A DNA stretch of 64,000 nt from Neptunicella sp048268085. Lineage in GTDB: Bacteria > Pseudomonadota > Gammaproteobacteria > Enterobacterales > Alteromonadaceae. Shown here one piece after another: positions 36,760-46,396 of the stretch. Made by a program: the position numbers and the translations under genes. The stretch spans positions 80,806 through 144,805 of the forward strand of contig NZ_JBLWWF010000009.1 in NCBI RefSeq assembly GCF_048268085.1, read 5' to 3'. Within the stretch, counting starts at the first letter, position 1, and the number at the start of each line of letters is the position of its first letter. Under the pieces are notes generated by a model. The model saw only the letters and a program-made list of their open reading frames with translations. It made no database searches and was not told the DNA's origin.

Positions 36760-38176
36760 GCTTTTCCATTCTCCGGTATAACGCTGCGCGAGTTAGACCC
36801 AGCGCTTTAGCGGCATGACTGATATTAAACCGATGTTTTTTCAATGCCTGCTCGATCGCTGTTTTTTCCAGTCGCTCCAGATTCAAATCCTCGTTATCGG
36901 TTATCTCGATGTGTTTTGTGGTAACCGCCAATGCCGCGTTGGTTGCCAGTTCACCGGCCTGATTAGGCGTCAGTTCCAGCTGAAAATCCTGTTCTGTCAG
37001 TTGTGTCGAAGTGGTTAGGATCACCGCCCGTTCAATGGCATGGCGTAATGCCCGCACATTACCCGGCCAGGGATAATCCCGTATTTTTTGCATTGCCCCT
37101 GCAGAGATCGTCATATCCGTTTTGGCATATTTTTTAGCGTAAAGCGCTAGATAGTGCAGCGCAATAGGTTGTATATCTTCCTTGCGATCCCGCAGCGGGG
37201 GCAACGCAATTTCAACCGTATTGAGACGGAACAGTAAATCCTGACGAAAGCGCGATTCATTGGTTAATTCCGATTTGGCCACATTGGTTGCGGCAATCAC
37301 TCTGACATCGATATCGACAGGCTTATTGGTGCCCAGTGGTGTAACCTGACGCTGAGCCAATACCGTCAGCAGTTTTGCCTGTAAATGCAACGGAATATTA
37401 CCAATTTCGTCCAGAAACAGCGTGCCTCCCTGAGCGGCCTGTAATCGGCCAATGCGCTCCTCGTTAGCACCAGTAAAAGCGCCTTTTTTATGCCCGAATA
37501 ATTCACTTTCAAATAGGGTTTCAGATACCGCCCCCAGATCCACTGCCATAAACACATGCTGACACCGCTGACTTTGTGCATGCAACTGACGGGCAACCAA
37601 TTCCTTTCCGGTGCCGTTTTCCCCCAGTATCAATACATTAGCTTGTGTCGGTGCGCTGCGCGCAATTAGCGACATCACCTGTTGCATTGCCGCAGATTGT
37701 CCCAGAATAAGTGGACCGGAAACCTGTGCACTGGCGGTCGCCAATAATTGGTTAGCCTGACGAAGACTATTCGCCTCGCGGCGTGACTGACCAAGCTGCA
37801 CTGCGGCAGAAAGGGTAGCGACCACTTTTTCATTTTGCCAGGGTTTGGCAATAAAATCGGTGGCCCCCAGTTTCATCGCTTCAACCACCGTATCGACTCC
37901 ACCGTGTGCGGTGATCATCACCACCACCGCAAGCGGATCAAGCTGCAAAATACGCTGTAACCATTGATAACCTTGCTGGCCTGAGCTTTCCCCTGGCCCA
38001 AAATTCATATCCAGCAAAATGGCATCAAAGCGATGTTCGGCCAGTAGGGTGGGAATATGTTGTGGCTGATTACAGATACTCACATCGGAAAAATGCCGTT
38101 TTAACAGTAATTTTCCTGCCACCAGAATATCTTCATCATCATCGACGATCAGCACATGACCCTGCTGCTTATCCAA
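36749..38176 (-). CDS. Sigma-54-dependent response regulator (NtrC family)
   Basis: A 475-residue activator. The receiver domain (1-120) has the phosphoacceptor Asp56 in AILLDMNFGP. The AAA+ domain (about 155-385) has the Walker A GENGTGKE, the sigma-54 contact loop GAFTGA and Walker B LFLDEIGN. The C-terminal Fis-type helix-turn-helix contains SHAAKALGLTRAALYRRME. It would bind upstream sites and open sigma-54 promoters with ATP. Three palindromes and a -24/-12 promoter in the adjoining intergenic region are its likely targets. Confidence 0.95.
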   Translation of the reverse strand: MDKQQGHVLIVDDDEDILVAGKLLLKRHFSDVSICNQPQHIPTLLAEHRFDAILLDMNFGPGESSGQQGYQWLQRILQLDPLAVVVMITAHGGVDTVVEAMKLGATDFIAKPWQNEKVVATLSAAVQLGQSRREANSLRQANQLLATASAQVSGPLILGQSAAMQQVMSLIARSAPTQANVLILGENGTGKELVARQLHAQSQRCQHVFMAVDLGAVSETLFESELFGHKKGAFTGANEERIGRLQAAQGGTLFLDEIGNIPLHLQAKLLTVLAQRQVTPLGTNKPVDIDVRVIAATNVAKSELTNESRFRQDLLFRLNTVEIALPPLRDRKEDIQPIALHYLALYAKKYAKTDMTISAGAMQKIRDYPWPGNVRALRHAIERAVILTTSTQLTEQDFQLELTPNQAGELATNAALAVTTKHIEITDNEDLNLERLEKTAIEQALKKHRFNISHAAKALGLTRAALYRRMEKHGL

Positions 38177-38203
38177 TCCATCACTCCGCTTGCTAATTAT
38201 AAC

Positions 38204-38264
38204 TGTTCATTATCGTACACCTGATGTTCAATTTCGCACAACAAAAACTGTCCATTAATGAACA
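38204..38264 (+). promoter_or_regulatory. Three 16-bp palindromic activator sites upstream of the exporter operon
   Basis: TGTTCATTATCGTACA (38204-38219), TGTTCAATTTCGCACA (38225-38240) and TGTCCATTAATGAACA (38249-38264) all fit TGT-N10-ACA with a shared core. Starts are 21 and 24 bases apart, close to whole helical turns. They lie 40-100 bases upstream of a sigma-54-like promoter, so they are probable enhancer sites for the adjacent NtrC-type regulator. Seen in sequence; binding is inferred. Confidence 0.75.
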
Positions 38265-38303
38265 CTTAAAATAAATATCCTTTAAAAACAATAGATTAAA
38301 TAT

Positions 38304-38319
38304 TGGTACGCTTATTGAT
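38304..38319 (+). promoter_or_regulatory. Sigma-54 (-24/-12) promoter of the exporter operon
   Basis: TGGTAC-GCTTA-TTGAT (38304-38319) matches the TGGCAC-N5-TTGC pattern with exact spacing; the -12 element has GA in place of GC. It lies 46 bases before the adaptor gene start and 39 bases after the last activator palindrome, the normal order for NtrC-type control. Confidence 0.72.
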
Positions 38320-38364
38320 ATGTTTTCTATTAATTCCGTCGTGATTAACTAATAGCGAAAAACT

Positions 38365-39675
38365 ATGCAAAACCAGCTCAGTTCCATTCCCCAATCCGTT
38401 AGTGCTAAGCCTTCTGCGGTGTCAGGTTCGGGAATGGATCGCAAAGTCAGTAAAAAAAGCAAAACTTATAAATGGCCCATGCTTATCGCTGGTATGGTTT
38501 TGCTATTTGCGTGGCTAGCTTATCAGTCTTTCAGTACCTCATCGGGAAAGGCTCTGACTGTTAACAGCGAGCGAGTGGTGATTTCCACCGTCAGCAGTGG
38601 CATCTTCGAGGATTTTATTCCGCTGCGCGGCCGGGTCACCCCCGCCAAAACCCTGTTTCTTGATGCGATTGAAGGCGGGCGGGTAGAACGCATTCTGGTG
38701 GAAGATGGTGCCAATCTCCAAGCCGGTGATTTAATCGTGGAATTGTCCAATGCCTCGTTACAACTGAATGTGCTGGGTAACGAAGCGCGGGTTGCCGAAC
38801 AGCTGAATAATATGCGTAGTATCGAACTCAGTCTGGAGCAGAACCGCCTGCAACATAAACGCAATTTGGTGGATATTAATTACCAGATTTCCATGCTAAC
38901 CCGGCAGTTAAAACGCGAGGCGACGCTGGTTAAAAACGATTCCATTAGCCAGTCTCAATATGCGGATACCCAGGATACACTCAACTGGTACAAAAGCCGT
39001 CTCAAACTGACTCTGGAAAGTCAGGCCTCTGATGCCAAAATGCAGGAAGCACAGCTAGCGTTTTTGCGCGAAACCAGCAGCCGACTGGAACACAATCTGG
39101 AAATTTCGCGGCAAAATCTGGACAACATGAATGTACGCGCTCCGGTGGCGGGCAAATTATCCGGATTCAATGTAGAAATTGGTCAAAGCATTGGTCGTGG
39201 CGAACGTCTGGGACAAATCGACACACCCAATGATTACAAACTGACTGCATTGATTGATGAATTTTATCTGGGGCGAGTGGATATTGGCCAACAGGTGCAA
39301 TACGACCAGTATCAACTGCAAGTCTCCAAAATTTACCCACAAGTACAAAATGGCCAGTTTGAAGTGGATTTAGCCTTTGTCGGGCAACAACCCCGCAATA
39401 TACGACGCGGTCAAACGATTCAGACCAAACTGACTCTCGGTGATGAAAGTAAAGCCTTACTTATTCCCAATGGCGCTTTTTATCAGGATACCGGCGGTAA
39501 CTGGATATTTGTTGTGACTGCTGACGGTAGCCAAGCGGTGCGACGTCCGGTGCGTTTGGGACGACGTAACAGTCAATTTATTGAAGTGATTGAAGGACTG
39601 GAACAGGGTGAACGGGTCATCACCAGTCCTTACACCAGTTACCAGAATATGCAAACACTTAACCTTGCCCAATAA
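38365..39675 (+). CDS. Periplasmic adaptor subunit of an ABC exporter (MacA/HlyD-like)
   Basis: A 436-residue membrane fusion protein. A cytoplasmic tail of about 30 residues is followed by one membrane helix (WPMLIAGMVLLFAWLAY), then the lipoyl half motif (GGRVERILVEDGANLQAGDLIVELSNASLQL), a coiled-coil hairpin (about 130-245), the second lipoyl half (NMNVRAPVAGKLSGFNVEIGQSI) and beta-barrel domains to the end. It would link an inner-membrane ABC transporter to an outer-membrane channel. It is first in the operon with the ATPase (11-base gap) and permease. The substrate is unknown. Confidence 0.9.
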   Translation: MQNQLSSIPQSVSAKPSAVSGSGMDRKVSKKSKTYKWPMLIAGMVLLFAWLAYQSFSTSSGKALTVNSERVVISTVSSGIFEDFIPLRGRVTPAKTLFLDAIEGGRVERILVEDGANLQAGDLIVELSNASLQLNVLGNEARVAEQLNNMRSIELSLEQNRLQHKRNLVDINYQISMLTRQLKREATLVKNDSISQSQYADTQDTLNWYKSRLKLTLESQASDAKMQEAQLAFLRETSSRLEHNLEISRQNLDNMNVRAPVAGKLSGFNVEIGQSIGRGERLGQIDTPNDYKLTALIDEFYLGRVDIGQQVQYDQYQLQVSKIYPQVQNGQFEVDLAFVGQQPRNIRRGQTIQTKLTLGDESKALLIPNGAFYQDTGGNWIFVVTADGSQAVRRPVRLGRRNSQFIEVIEGLEQGERVITSPYTSYQNMQTLNLAQ

Positions 39676-39686
39676 GGATCAGAATT

Positions 39687-40367
39687 ATGTTAAAGCTGCA
39701 CAATTTAAGTAAATTTTTCCAGACCGATGAAATCGAGACCGTCGCGCTTAATAACGTCAATATTGAAATTGCCCGGGGCGAATTTGTTGCCATTATGGGC
39801 CCTTCAGGCTGTGGAAAATCAACCCTGCTGAATATTATCGGCATGCTGGATAGTCCCTCGGAAGGCCAATACCATTTTATGCAAGAACAGGTCGCGGGTT
39901 ACTCCGAGGCTCGACTGGCACAAATTCGTAAACAAAACATCGGATTTATTTTTCAGAACTTCAACCTGATTGACGAATTGACGGTAGAAGAAAATATCGA
40001 ACTGGCGTTGTTGTATCACAATATTCCCGCAAACGAACGCAAACAGCGGGTTGCCAATGTCATGGATAAAGTCGGCATCGCCCATCGCGCTAAACATCGC
40101 CCCAGTCAACTGTCTGGAGGTCAGCAACAACGCGTAGCAGTGGCCCGTGCGGTAGTGGGTGATCAGGCGATGATTCTGGCCGATGAGCCCACCGGCAATT
40201 TGGACAGCGCTCATGGTCAGGAAGTGATGGATATGCTTAAAGCATTAAATGCAGAAGGCACCACCATTGTGATGGTTACCCATAGTCCGGCTCATGCCGA
40301 TTATGCCAGCCGGATTATTAACCTGTTTGATGGTCACGTAGTGACTGAAAACGTTCGCGCAGCCTAG
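39687..40367 (+). CDS. ABC transporter ATPase subunit (MacB/LolD type)
   Basis: A 226-residue nucleotide-binding protein with Walker A GPSGCGKST, Q-loop FQNFNLIDELTVEEN, signature LSGGQQQRVAVARA, Walker B MILADEPTGNLD and the H-loop TIVMVTHS. The family size and the LDS..G..VM motif fit ATPases that partner with FtsX/MacB-type permeases and move lipids, peptides or drugs by mechanotransmission. The gene lies between the adaptor and permease genes of the same operon. Confidence 0.95.
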   Translation: MLKLHNLSKFFQTDEIETVALNNVNIEIARGEFVAIMGPSGCGKSTLLNIIGMLDSPSEGQYHFMQEQVAGYSEARLAQIRKQNIGFIFQNFNLIDELTVEENIELALLYHNIPANERKQRVANVMDKVGIAHRAKHRPSQLSGGQQQRVAVARAVVGDQAMILADEPTGNLDSAHGQEVMDMLKALNAEGTTIVMVTHSPAHADYASRIINLFDGHVVTENVRAA

Positions 40368-40387
40368 GCAAAATAGAGGATTTCCTG

Positions 40388-42922
40388 ATGTTTCAGCATT
40401 ATCTCATTACCGCATGGCGCAATATTGTTAAAAATGGGCTGTTTTCCGGTATCAATATTTTTGGTCTGGCCGTTGGTCTGGCAAGCTGTATTCTGATTAT
40501 GCTGTTTGTCCGTGCAGAAATCGGCTACGACAGCTGGATCAAGGACAGTGATCGTGTGGTTCGGCTACATTCTGCCTATCATATTCCCGGTCGCCCGCCA
40601 TTTTTAACCGTGCGTTCTGCTGGCCGTATGATGGAAGCGATAAGGGATTACGCCAGTAATGAAGTGGCAGACGGTGTGCGTCTGATTCAGTTTCAGCAGA
40701 CTATCCAGCAACAAGATGATGCCTTTCCCGAACAAGTCACCCTGGCCGATGGCAGCTTTTTTAATGTGCTGGACTTACCCTTTGTGCATGGCGATAAACA
40801 GGCGTCTTTCAACAAACCTTTCGATTTGGTTGTGACGGAAGAAACAGCGCAAAAATACTTTGGCCGTACCGATGTGGTCGGTGAAACCATGACTATCTGT
40901 TGTGTGAGCGATCAACCCACCACACTGCCAATTACCGGTGTGATTAAAGACTTGCCCGACGCCACCCATTTTAATTTACATATGCTGGTGTACCTGCAAC
41001 CGGCGTTGTTTGCCGACAACTCCAGCATGCTGGATACCTGGACTAGTGTGAATGTATATACCTACTTCAAGCTTAATCCAGGCATTAGCGTTGAGCAGTT
41101 ACAACAGCGCATCGATTACTGGGTTAATAATGAAAGTCCGTTTGTACAAATATTCGAGCAGAATGTCGGCAGTATGCAAAACAATTCAAAAGTCACTGAT
41201 TACTTACAACACAAAGTGATGCCGCTGACAGATCTGCATCTGCATGCTCGCGATGACGCTGGAAATATGGGTGACTTTAGTGCCATGGGTGACTATAAAA
41301 TGGTGGTGACTTTTATCATTGTTGCGGCGCTGATCCTGTTAATCGCCTGCATAAACTTTATGAATCTGGCCACCGCCAGAGCCAGCCAGCGGGCCCGTGA
41401 AGTGGCCATGCGCAAGGTTTTAGGTGCCAGTCGCACTCAGGTAGCAATGCAATTTTTGAGTGAAGCGGTTGCCATCGTGTTGATTGCCCTGCTGTTTGCC
41501 TTGGTGGCAGTGGAGATTTGTCTGCCTTTTTACAACGCGCTATTAAACCGGGAGCTAAGCCTTAATCTATTCGATGATCCGCAATTATTCTTGGGATTAA
41601 TTGCCGTGGCACTGTTGGTTGGAATAGGTGCGGGTCTCTATCCTGCGTTGTATTTATCCCGTTTTATGCCAGCGCATATTCTGCAGGCCAGCAAAGGTGG
41701 TGAGTCAGGCGGTTCCGCCACATTACGTACCGCTCTGGTTATTTTTCAGTTTGCCATCTCCATCATTCTGGTCATCTGCACCATTGTGGTATATGGCCAA
41801 ACACTGTATGCCAACAAAATTGATGTAGGCTACCAAAGCGACAACAAGTTAATTCTTAATGTACGAGCTGCAGGCAATAATCTGCAAAGTCTGAAGCAAG
41901 AATTACTCAACTTGCCAGAAATCACTTCTGTGGTGTTTTCATCTGAAGCGCCCACTCAGGATAATGAAAATAACCGCCAGTTTACCCTGATCCCGCAAAG
42001 TGCCGACAGCGACTCAGGCTTGGCCGCGCCAATCCAGCAAGTTCTCAATTATTACAGTACCGATTATGGATTCTTTGAAGCCTATAACATCAGCCCTATT
42101 GCCGGACGTTTATTTGATCAGGCCTATGGCACAGACAAAGCCGTTCAGCAACCGGATGGTGACAATAACATTGGCGCCGCGTCAGTTATTCTGAATGAAT
42201 CAGCGGCACGCCGCTTAGGTTTTAGCCAGCCCGCTCAGGCGATTGGGCGTACGCTGGAGTCGAACTTATTCGGCAATGGCCTGCACCACCTGACCATTAT
42301 CGGTGTCACGCCAGATATTTATTTCCGCTCGATCAAATTCGATATTCGCCCCAGCGTTTATCTGTTGCGGGAAGATCGTTTTAGAGTGGCAAATCTGTCA
42401 TTTAGAACCGATAACTTGCCGGCCCTGATCAGTAAAGTGGAAAGCATCTGGAAAGCCCAGGTACCTATGCAACCCATCAGTCTGCAATTCTTAACCGAGA
42501 TGATGGTGGCCCAATATAATGATGACGTGACCACTGCCAAAATGTTCTCAGCGTTTTCACTATTGGCTATCGTGGTTGCCTGTCTGGGATTATATGGTTT
42601 GGCGGCCTTTACCGCTGAACGACGTACCAGAGAAATAGGTATTCGCAAGGTAATGGGTGCGCAGGTAAGGGACATTGTTAAGTTACTCATCTGGCAATTT
42701 TCCAAACCGGTGTTTATTGCCAACCTTATCGCCTGGCCACTGGGAACCTATGCGATGCTAAGCTGGTTGCAGCAATTTCCCTATCGGCTCGACCTGTTCT
42801 GGCTGGTGCCGATATGTTTGGTGACGGGCTTACTTTCACTGCTTATTGCCTGGGCAACGGTGGGTGGCAACGCGGCCAAAGTGGCCCGAGGCAACCCGGT
42901 CGATTCGTTACGCCATGAGTAA
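40388..42922 (+). CDS. FtsX/MacB-type ABC transporter permease
   Basis: An 844-residue permease with duplicated halves. Each has a periplasmic MacB-PCD domain (about 45-285 and 485-700) and an FtsX membrane unit. The first unit starts IIVAALILLIACINFMNLATARASQRAREVAMRKVLGASR, and the second is ARKVMG-like (TREIGIRKVMGAQVRDIVKLL). Four helices follow each periplasmic domain block, plus the N-terminal helix at about 20-40. With the ATPase and adaptor it makes an exporter; sigma-54/NtrC-type control suggests induction by envelope stress or a signal sensed by the adjacent kinase. Confidence 0.93.
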   Translation: MFQHYLITAWRNIVKNGLFSGINIFGLAVGLASCILIMLFVRAEIGYDSWIKDSDRVVRLHSAYHIPGRPPFLTVRSAGRMMEAIRDYASNEVADGVRLIQFQQTIQQQDDAFPEQVTLADGSFFNVLDLPFVHGDKQASFNKPFDLVVTEETAQKYFGRTDVVGETMTICCVSDQPTTLPITGVIKDLPDATHFNLHMLVYLQPALFADNSSMLDTWTSVNVYTYFKLNPGISVEQLQQRIDYWVNNESPFVQIFEQNVGSMQNNSKVTDYLQHKVMPLTDLHLHARDDAGNMGDFSAMGDYKMVVTFIIVAALILLIACINFMNLATARASQRAREVAMRKVLGASRTQVAMQFLSEAVAIVLIALLFALVAVEICLPFYNALLNRELSLNLFDDPQLFLGLIAVALLVGIGAGLYPALYLSRFMPAHILQASKGGESGGSATLRTALVIFQFAISIILVICTIVVYGQTLYANKIDVGYQSDNKLILNVRAAGNNLQSLKQELLNLPEITSVVFSSEAPTQDNENNRQFTLIPQSADSDSGLAAPIQQVLNYYSTDYGFFEAYNISPIAGRLFDQAYGTDKAVQQPDGDNNIGAASVILNESAARRLGFSQPAQAIGRTLESNLFGNGLHHLTIIGVTPDIYFRSIKFDIRPSVYLLREDRFRVANLSFRTDNLPALISKVESIWKAQVPMQPISLQFLTEMMVAQYNDDVTTAKMFSAFSLLAIVVACLGLYGLAAFTAERRTREIGIRKVMGAQVRDIVKLLIWQFSKPVFIANLIAWPLGTYAMLSWLQQFPYRLDLFWLVPICLVTGLLSLLIAWATVGGNAAKVARGNPVDSLRHE

Positions 42923-42935
42923 TACGGTTATTCCA

Positions 42936-42969
42936 GAACCATATACAGAACCTACTCTGTATATGGTTC
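42936..42969. terminator. Bidirectional terminator-like hairpin
   Basis: A perfect 14-base stem (42936-42949 with 42956-42969) and a 6-base loop between the convergent permease and DUF885 genes. There is no clear T run; the position supports termination on both strands. Confidence 0.65.
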
Positions 42970-42992
42970 GAAGGCAGGTGAGAGCCGGATAA

Positions 42993-44273
42993 TTACCAAT
43001 CCAACGAAGATGGCAGTCTGGGTGACGACAATATTTGAGTGAATCGCGCCCAGCGTTGATCCTGATCATCGGTTTGTTCAACATAGGTTTTGATCATATC
43101 TTTCCCCCAGTTGTAGTTGATCACATAGGCACCATAGGTATCAAAAAAACGCACTCGCTGGGTGGCTTTTTCCTTGCTGCTAAAACTGTATTTTTGCAAT
43201 AACGCCACCGCTTTATTTTTATCAATATCACCATTGATATACATACGCGCGATCTCATTACTGGCGTAACTTAACTTACTGGTCAATGCGGCAAAATGCT
43301 CAAAGGATTCGGCTAATGCGGGATCAATTCCTGCCAGAGGAAACAAAACACTTTTCTCGAATTCCGCCTTTTGATTACCGGGAAATGCCAACTCAATACC
43401 ATAGTTTGCGCTACCTTCGGCAATCAACGACTGTGGGCTAAATAGCGGGTACACGCTAAACTCAACCCAGCCACGTTTCTTAACTAAATTATCTTCCAAT
43501 AATGCATTGTAGGTATGATGGCCGGGGTAACCTTCGTGACAGCCTAAATCTACCGCACGGGAAATATCGATAGGATATTCGGTATTGACCTGAATCAAAC
43601 TGTAGGCATTACCTTTATACCAGTTATAACCGCTCCAGGGTTTGTCGGTAACATACTCCAGGGTAAAGTTTTCATCATCCAGCAGCCCAATATGCGCTTT
43701 AGTGCGGTTGCGACATTCTTCAATGGCCCGATCAAACACAGTGGTTAATTTGTCTTTAGGAATTTCGAACTGTTTTTTGAACGCCGCGATACGACTTTCT
43801 ATTGAACCGCTACCGGGGAGCATTTTTTCCAGTTCTGCGACCAAAGGGTCAAAATCAGATAGCTTATTGTGCGGGGCTTCGGTGTCATATAAATCGCGAC
43901 TTTGTGCATCAAAATCGAGTTTTTCTACTCCGGATAAATTTTTCCCGTGAGCGACCAATGCAACCAGTTGCTGATCCAGATAATAAATCCGTAAACGCTG
44001 CATTAGTTCGGTATCGGCTGATAGCGTTGGTAACTGAGTACGCAATATTTCAGCATCACTGACAATCTGATCGACAGGTAACTTTTTGCCCTTCGCTTCT
44101 TCGGCCCATTCTTTGGGGCCGTAGTAGGCATCCACATAACCGGAGTCATGTTCGCCCAATGCCAACACCAGTTTCACGTATTGTTCAGCGGTCTCATCCA
44201 ACGATTGGGCTCCCCATAGTGGACTCAAAAAGAAGACGGTAAATAGTAAGGTTAATAATTTTATTCTTTGCAT
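42993..44273 (-). CDS. DUF885-family protein, putative metallopeptidase, exported
   Basis: A 426-residue protein with a signal peptide ending near LWGAQ. It is helical, with the DUF885 marker motif HEGYPGHHTYNALLED (two close His pairs, HExxxGHH-like) and a downstream Glu in IAEGSANYGIELAF. Together these resemble a zinc site as in carboxypeptidase-like proteins. The catalytic role is inferred by family; the substrate is unknown. Monocistronic. Confidence 0.8.
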   Translation of the reverse strand: MQRIKLLTLLFTVFFLSPLWGAQSLDETAEQYVKLVLALGEHDSGYVDAYYGPKEWAEEAKGKKLPVDQIVSDAEILRTQLPTLSADTELMQRLRIYYLDQQLVALVAHGKNLSGVEKLDFDAQSRDLYDTEAPHNKLSDFDPLVAELEKMLPGSGSIESRIAAFKKQFEIPKDKLTTVFDRAIEECRNRTKAHIGLLDDENFTLEYVTDKPWSGYNWYKGNAYSLIQVNTEYPIDISRAVDLGCHEGYPGHHTYNALLEDNLVKKRGWVEFSVYPLFSPQSLIAEGSANYGIELAFPGNQKAEFEKSVLFPLAGIDPALAESFEHFAALTSKLSYASNEIARMYINGDIDKNKAVALLQKYSFSSKEKATQRVRFFDTYGAYVINYNWGKDMIKTYVEQTDDQDQRWARFTQILSSPRLPSSLDW

Positions 44274-44349
44274 TGTGTTATGCCATGGTAAGAGAAAAAC
44301 AGACGCTAACGATAGTACTCAATCTATCCACACACCTTCAAGGATAAAC

Positions 44350-45426
44350 TTATCCCAGTAACCTGGTTATCAGCAGATTGATGATGTAACCGCCTAAGGT
44401 TAAAAATAAAAATAAACAGGCGGCTAGTAACAATGGTTTAGCACCTGCGTGCTTTATCGCTCCAATATGAGTGCGTAATCCTAGTGCCGCCATGGCCATG
44501 GCGAGTAGCAACGTATCGAGTTGCACAATCATGTTTACGAGGGCGTCAGGTAACCAATTCAGCGAATTTAAGCCACTGGTGACAATAAACAATACCGCAA
44601 ACCACGGAATGATATTGTTCGATAGACCACGATTTACTGTTTTATCCGACTTTACTGGCATGCCGCGCACAGCCAGCAACATTAAAAATGGCGCTAACAT
44701 CATCACTCGCAACATTTTTTCGATAACCGCCGTATTCGCTGCCGTGTCGCTAATTGCTGCCCCCGCCCCCACCACTTGGGCTACTTCATGCACCGTTGAA
44801 CCAACCCAGACGCCATAAGCCTGTTCACTAAAATGAAGATAGGGAAAAACCACAGGATACAAAAACATCGCAACCGTACCGAATACCACCACAGTTGCCA
44901 CAGCAACCGATACTTTATGCGCCTCAGCCTTGATGACCGGTTCAGTGGCTAATATTGCTGCAGCACCGCAGAATGAGCTTCCGGCTCCGATTAAAATAAC
45001 CGTTTGCCGATCCAGCTTGAACCATTTTGTGCCTAAATTAAGCGCCAGGGTCAATGTCGTCAGCACCATCGTTAAATCGATCAGTAACCCTGTCCAGCCG
45101 ACGCCGACAATTTGTTGAAAGGTAATTCTAAAACCGTACAAAATAATACCAATGCGTAACAATGTCTGCTTCGAAAAGTCCACACCAACATCGGTTTGAG
45201 CTTCTATGCGGCTAAAGAGTGTATTACCTAAAATCATGCCAAAAATAATCGCTAACGTCAGCGCACTTAACCCCCAGTCTGTGACCCATTTAAGCTGCGC
45301 AGTACCAATCGCAACGATAGCGATTAACGCCACCAGCAACACACCGCGAACCCCATTAGAATAAATGACAGAGTTAAACTCGTTGATGGCGACACTGGCT
45401 ACTTTTGTATTCATGACAAGGCTCAT
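44350..45426 (-). CDS. yeiH: YeiH-family (UPF0324) putative anion exporter
   Basis: A 358-residue inner-membrane protein with about ten helices. Family motifs seen are LAIIFGMILGNTL, VDFSKQTLLRIGIILYGFRITFQQI, LIGAGSSFCGAAAILATEPVIKAEAHK and GVWVGSTVHEVAQVVGAG. YeiH proteins are putative sulfate or sulfite exporters. The gene diverges from a LysR-type regulator, the same pairing as yeiH/yeiE in E. coli, suggesting control by sulfur compounds. Confidence 0.9.
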   Translation of the reverse strand: MSLVMNTKVASVAINEFNSVIYSNGVRGVLLVALIAIVAIGTAQLKWVTDWGLSALTLAIIFGMILGNTLFSRIEAQTDVGVDFSKQTLLRIGIILYGFRITFQQIVGVGWTGLLIDLTMVLTTLTLALNLGTKWFKLDRQTVILIGAGSSFCGAAAILATEPVIKAEAHKVSVAVATVVVFGTVAMFLYPVVFPYLHFSEQAYGVWVGSTVHEVAQVVGAGAAISDTAANTAVIEKMLRVMMLAPFLMLLAVRGMPVKSDKTVNRGLSNNIIPWFAVLFIVTSGLNSLNWLPDALVNMIVQLDTLLLAMAMAALGLRTHIGAIKHAGAKPLLLAACLFLFLTLGGYIINLLITRLLG

Positions 45427-45498
45427 ACATGGTTTGATTTACCCGTTTAGCCTAAAGACTGATACTATATAACTCCAATACATATAATTTATGCTTGG

Positions 45499-45513
45499 AT
45501 AACTTTAAGTTAT
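45499..45513. promoter_or_regulatory. Palindromic LysR-type operator overlapping the regulator start codon
   Basis: ATAACTTTAAGTTAT is a perfect 7-1-7 palindrome with the T-N11-A form used by LysR-type regulators. It overlaps the regulator ATG at 45512, so binding would both autoregulate and bend the roughly 85-base divergent region shared with yeiH. Confidence 0.6.
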
Positions 45514-46396
45514 GAAATTAAATCTGCATCACTTACGAATTTTCTACACTGTGGTTAACACCGGTAGCTTTTCGCTGGCTGCGGAGCAATTATTTATTAG
45601 TCAGCCTGCGGTATCTAAAGCGGTGCGTGAGTTAGAAGAACAACACAATCTAAGGCTAATTGAACGGGGAGTGCGGGGTAAAAAGCTGCAATTAACTGAT
45701 GGTGGTGCCATGTTAATTGAGCACGCACGCAGTATTTTCGCCCTTGAGCAAGCCGCTTTAGATGGACTTCATGCCCATACCGGACTAAAACAAGGCACGT
45801 TAGTAATTGGCACCAGCACCACCATTGCCGCATATTGGTTAGCCCCCTATCTGGCTGAATTCCATCAGCGATTCGCCGATATTAAGCTTGAAGTGATAGT
45901 CGCTAACACCCAAACCATCAGTCAGGCTTTGCTTGATTGCACCATTGATCTGGCGTTGGTAGAAGGTACGGTAAGCGATCCCAGAATTGATGCTATTCAT
46001 TGGCAATTCGATCCGTTAATCGTGGTCGCGAGTCCCAATATTACCGGTAATGACATTTCTACCAAGTGGTTAAATAATCAAACCTGGTTAGTACGTGAGC
46101 CCGGTTCGGGTACGCTGGAAACAACGCTCTCACTACTGGCGAAACATCAGATTATTCCCCAACACAGTATTCAATTGGGTAGTAACGAAGCAATTGCTCA
46201 TTCGGTAGTACAAGGAATGGGGTTGGCGATGTTGCCACTGGCGGTCGTTGAGGACTTGATTACGCTACAGCGACTCATGCCTGTTTCATTGCCGGATCAA
46301 AAAACGCTCGGCAGACCCTTAACTTTTTTAAATTATCGTGAACGACCAGATTCACCCGCCGCCCGTCGTTTTATTGAGTGTCTGTTTGATGATTAA
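45512..46396 (+). CDS. LysR-family regulator (YeiE-like)
   Basis: A 294-residue transcription factor. The N-terminal winged helix (MKLNLHHLRIFYTVVNTGSFSLAAEQLFISQPAVSKAVRELE) is typical of LysR. The remainder is a periplasmic-binding-protein-like effector domain (about 90-290, with GTLVIGTSTTIAAYWLAPYLAEF and EAIAHSVVQGMGLAMLPL). The divergent yeiH-type gene suggests the role of E. coli YeiE, which responds to sulfite; the effector here is inferred. Its stop overlaps the stop of the next, convergent gene. Confidence 0.9.
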   Translation: MKLNLHHLRIFYTVVNTGSFSLAAEQLFISQPAVSKAVRELEEQHNLRLIERGVRGKKLQLTDGGAMLIEHARSIFALEQAALDGLHAHTGLKQGTLVIGTSTTIAAYWLAPYLAEFHQRFADIKLEVIVANTQTISQALLDCTIDLALVEGTVSDPRIDAIHWQFDPLIVVASPNITGNDISTKWLNNQTWLVREPGSGTLETTLSLLAKHQIIPQHSIQLGSNEAIAHSVVQGMGLAMLPLAVVEDLITLQRLMPVSLPDQKTLGRPLTFLNYRERPDSPAARRFIECLFDD

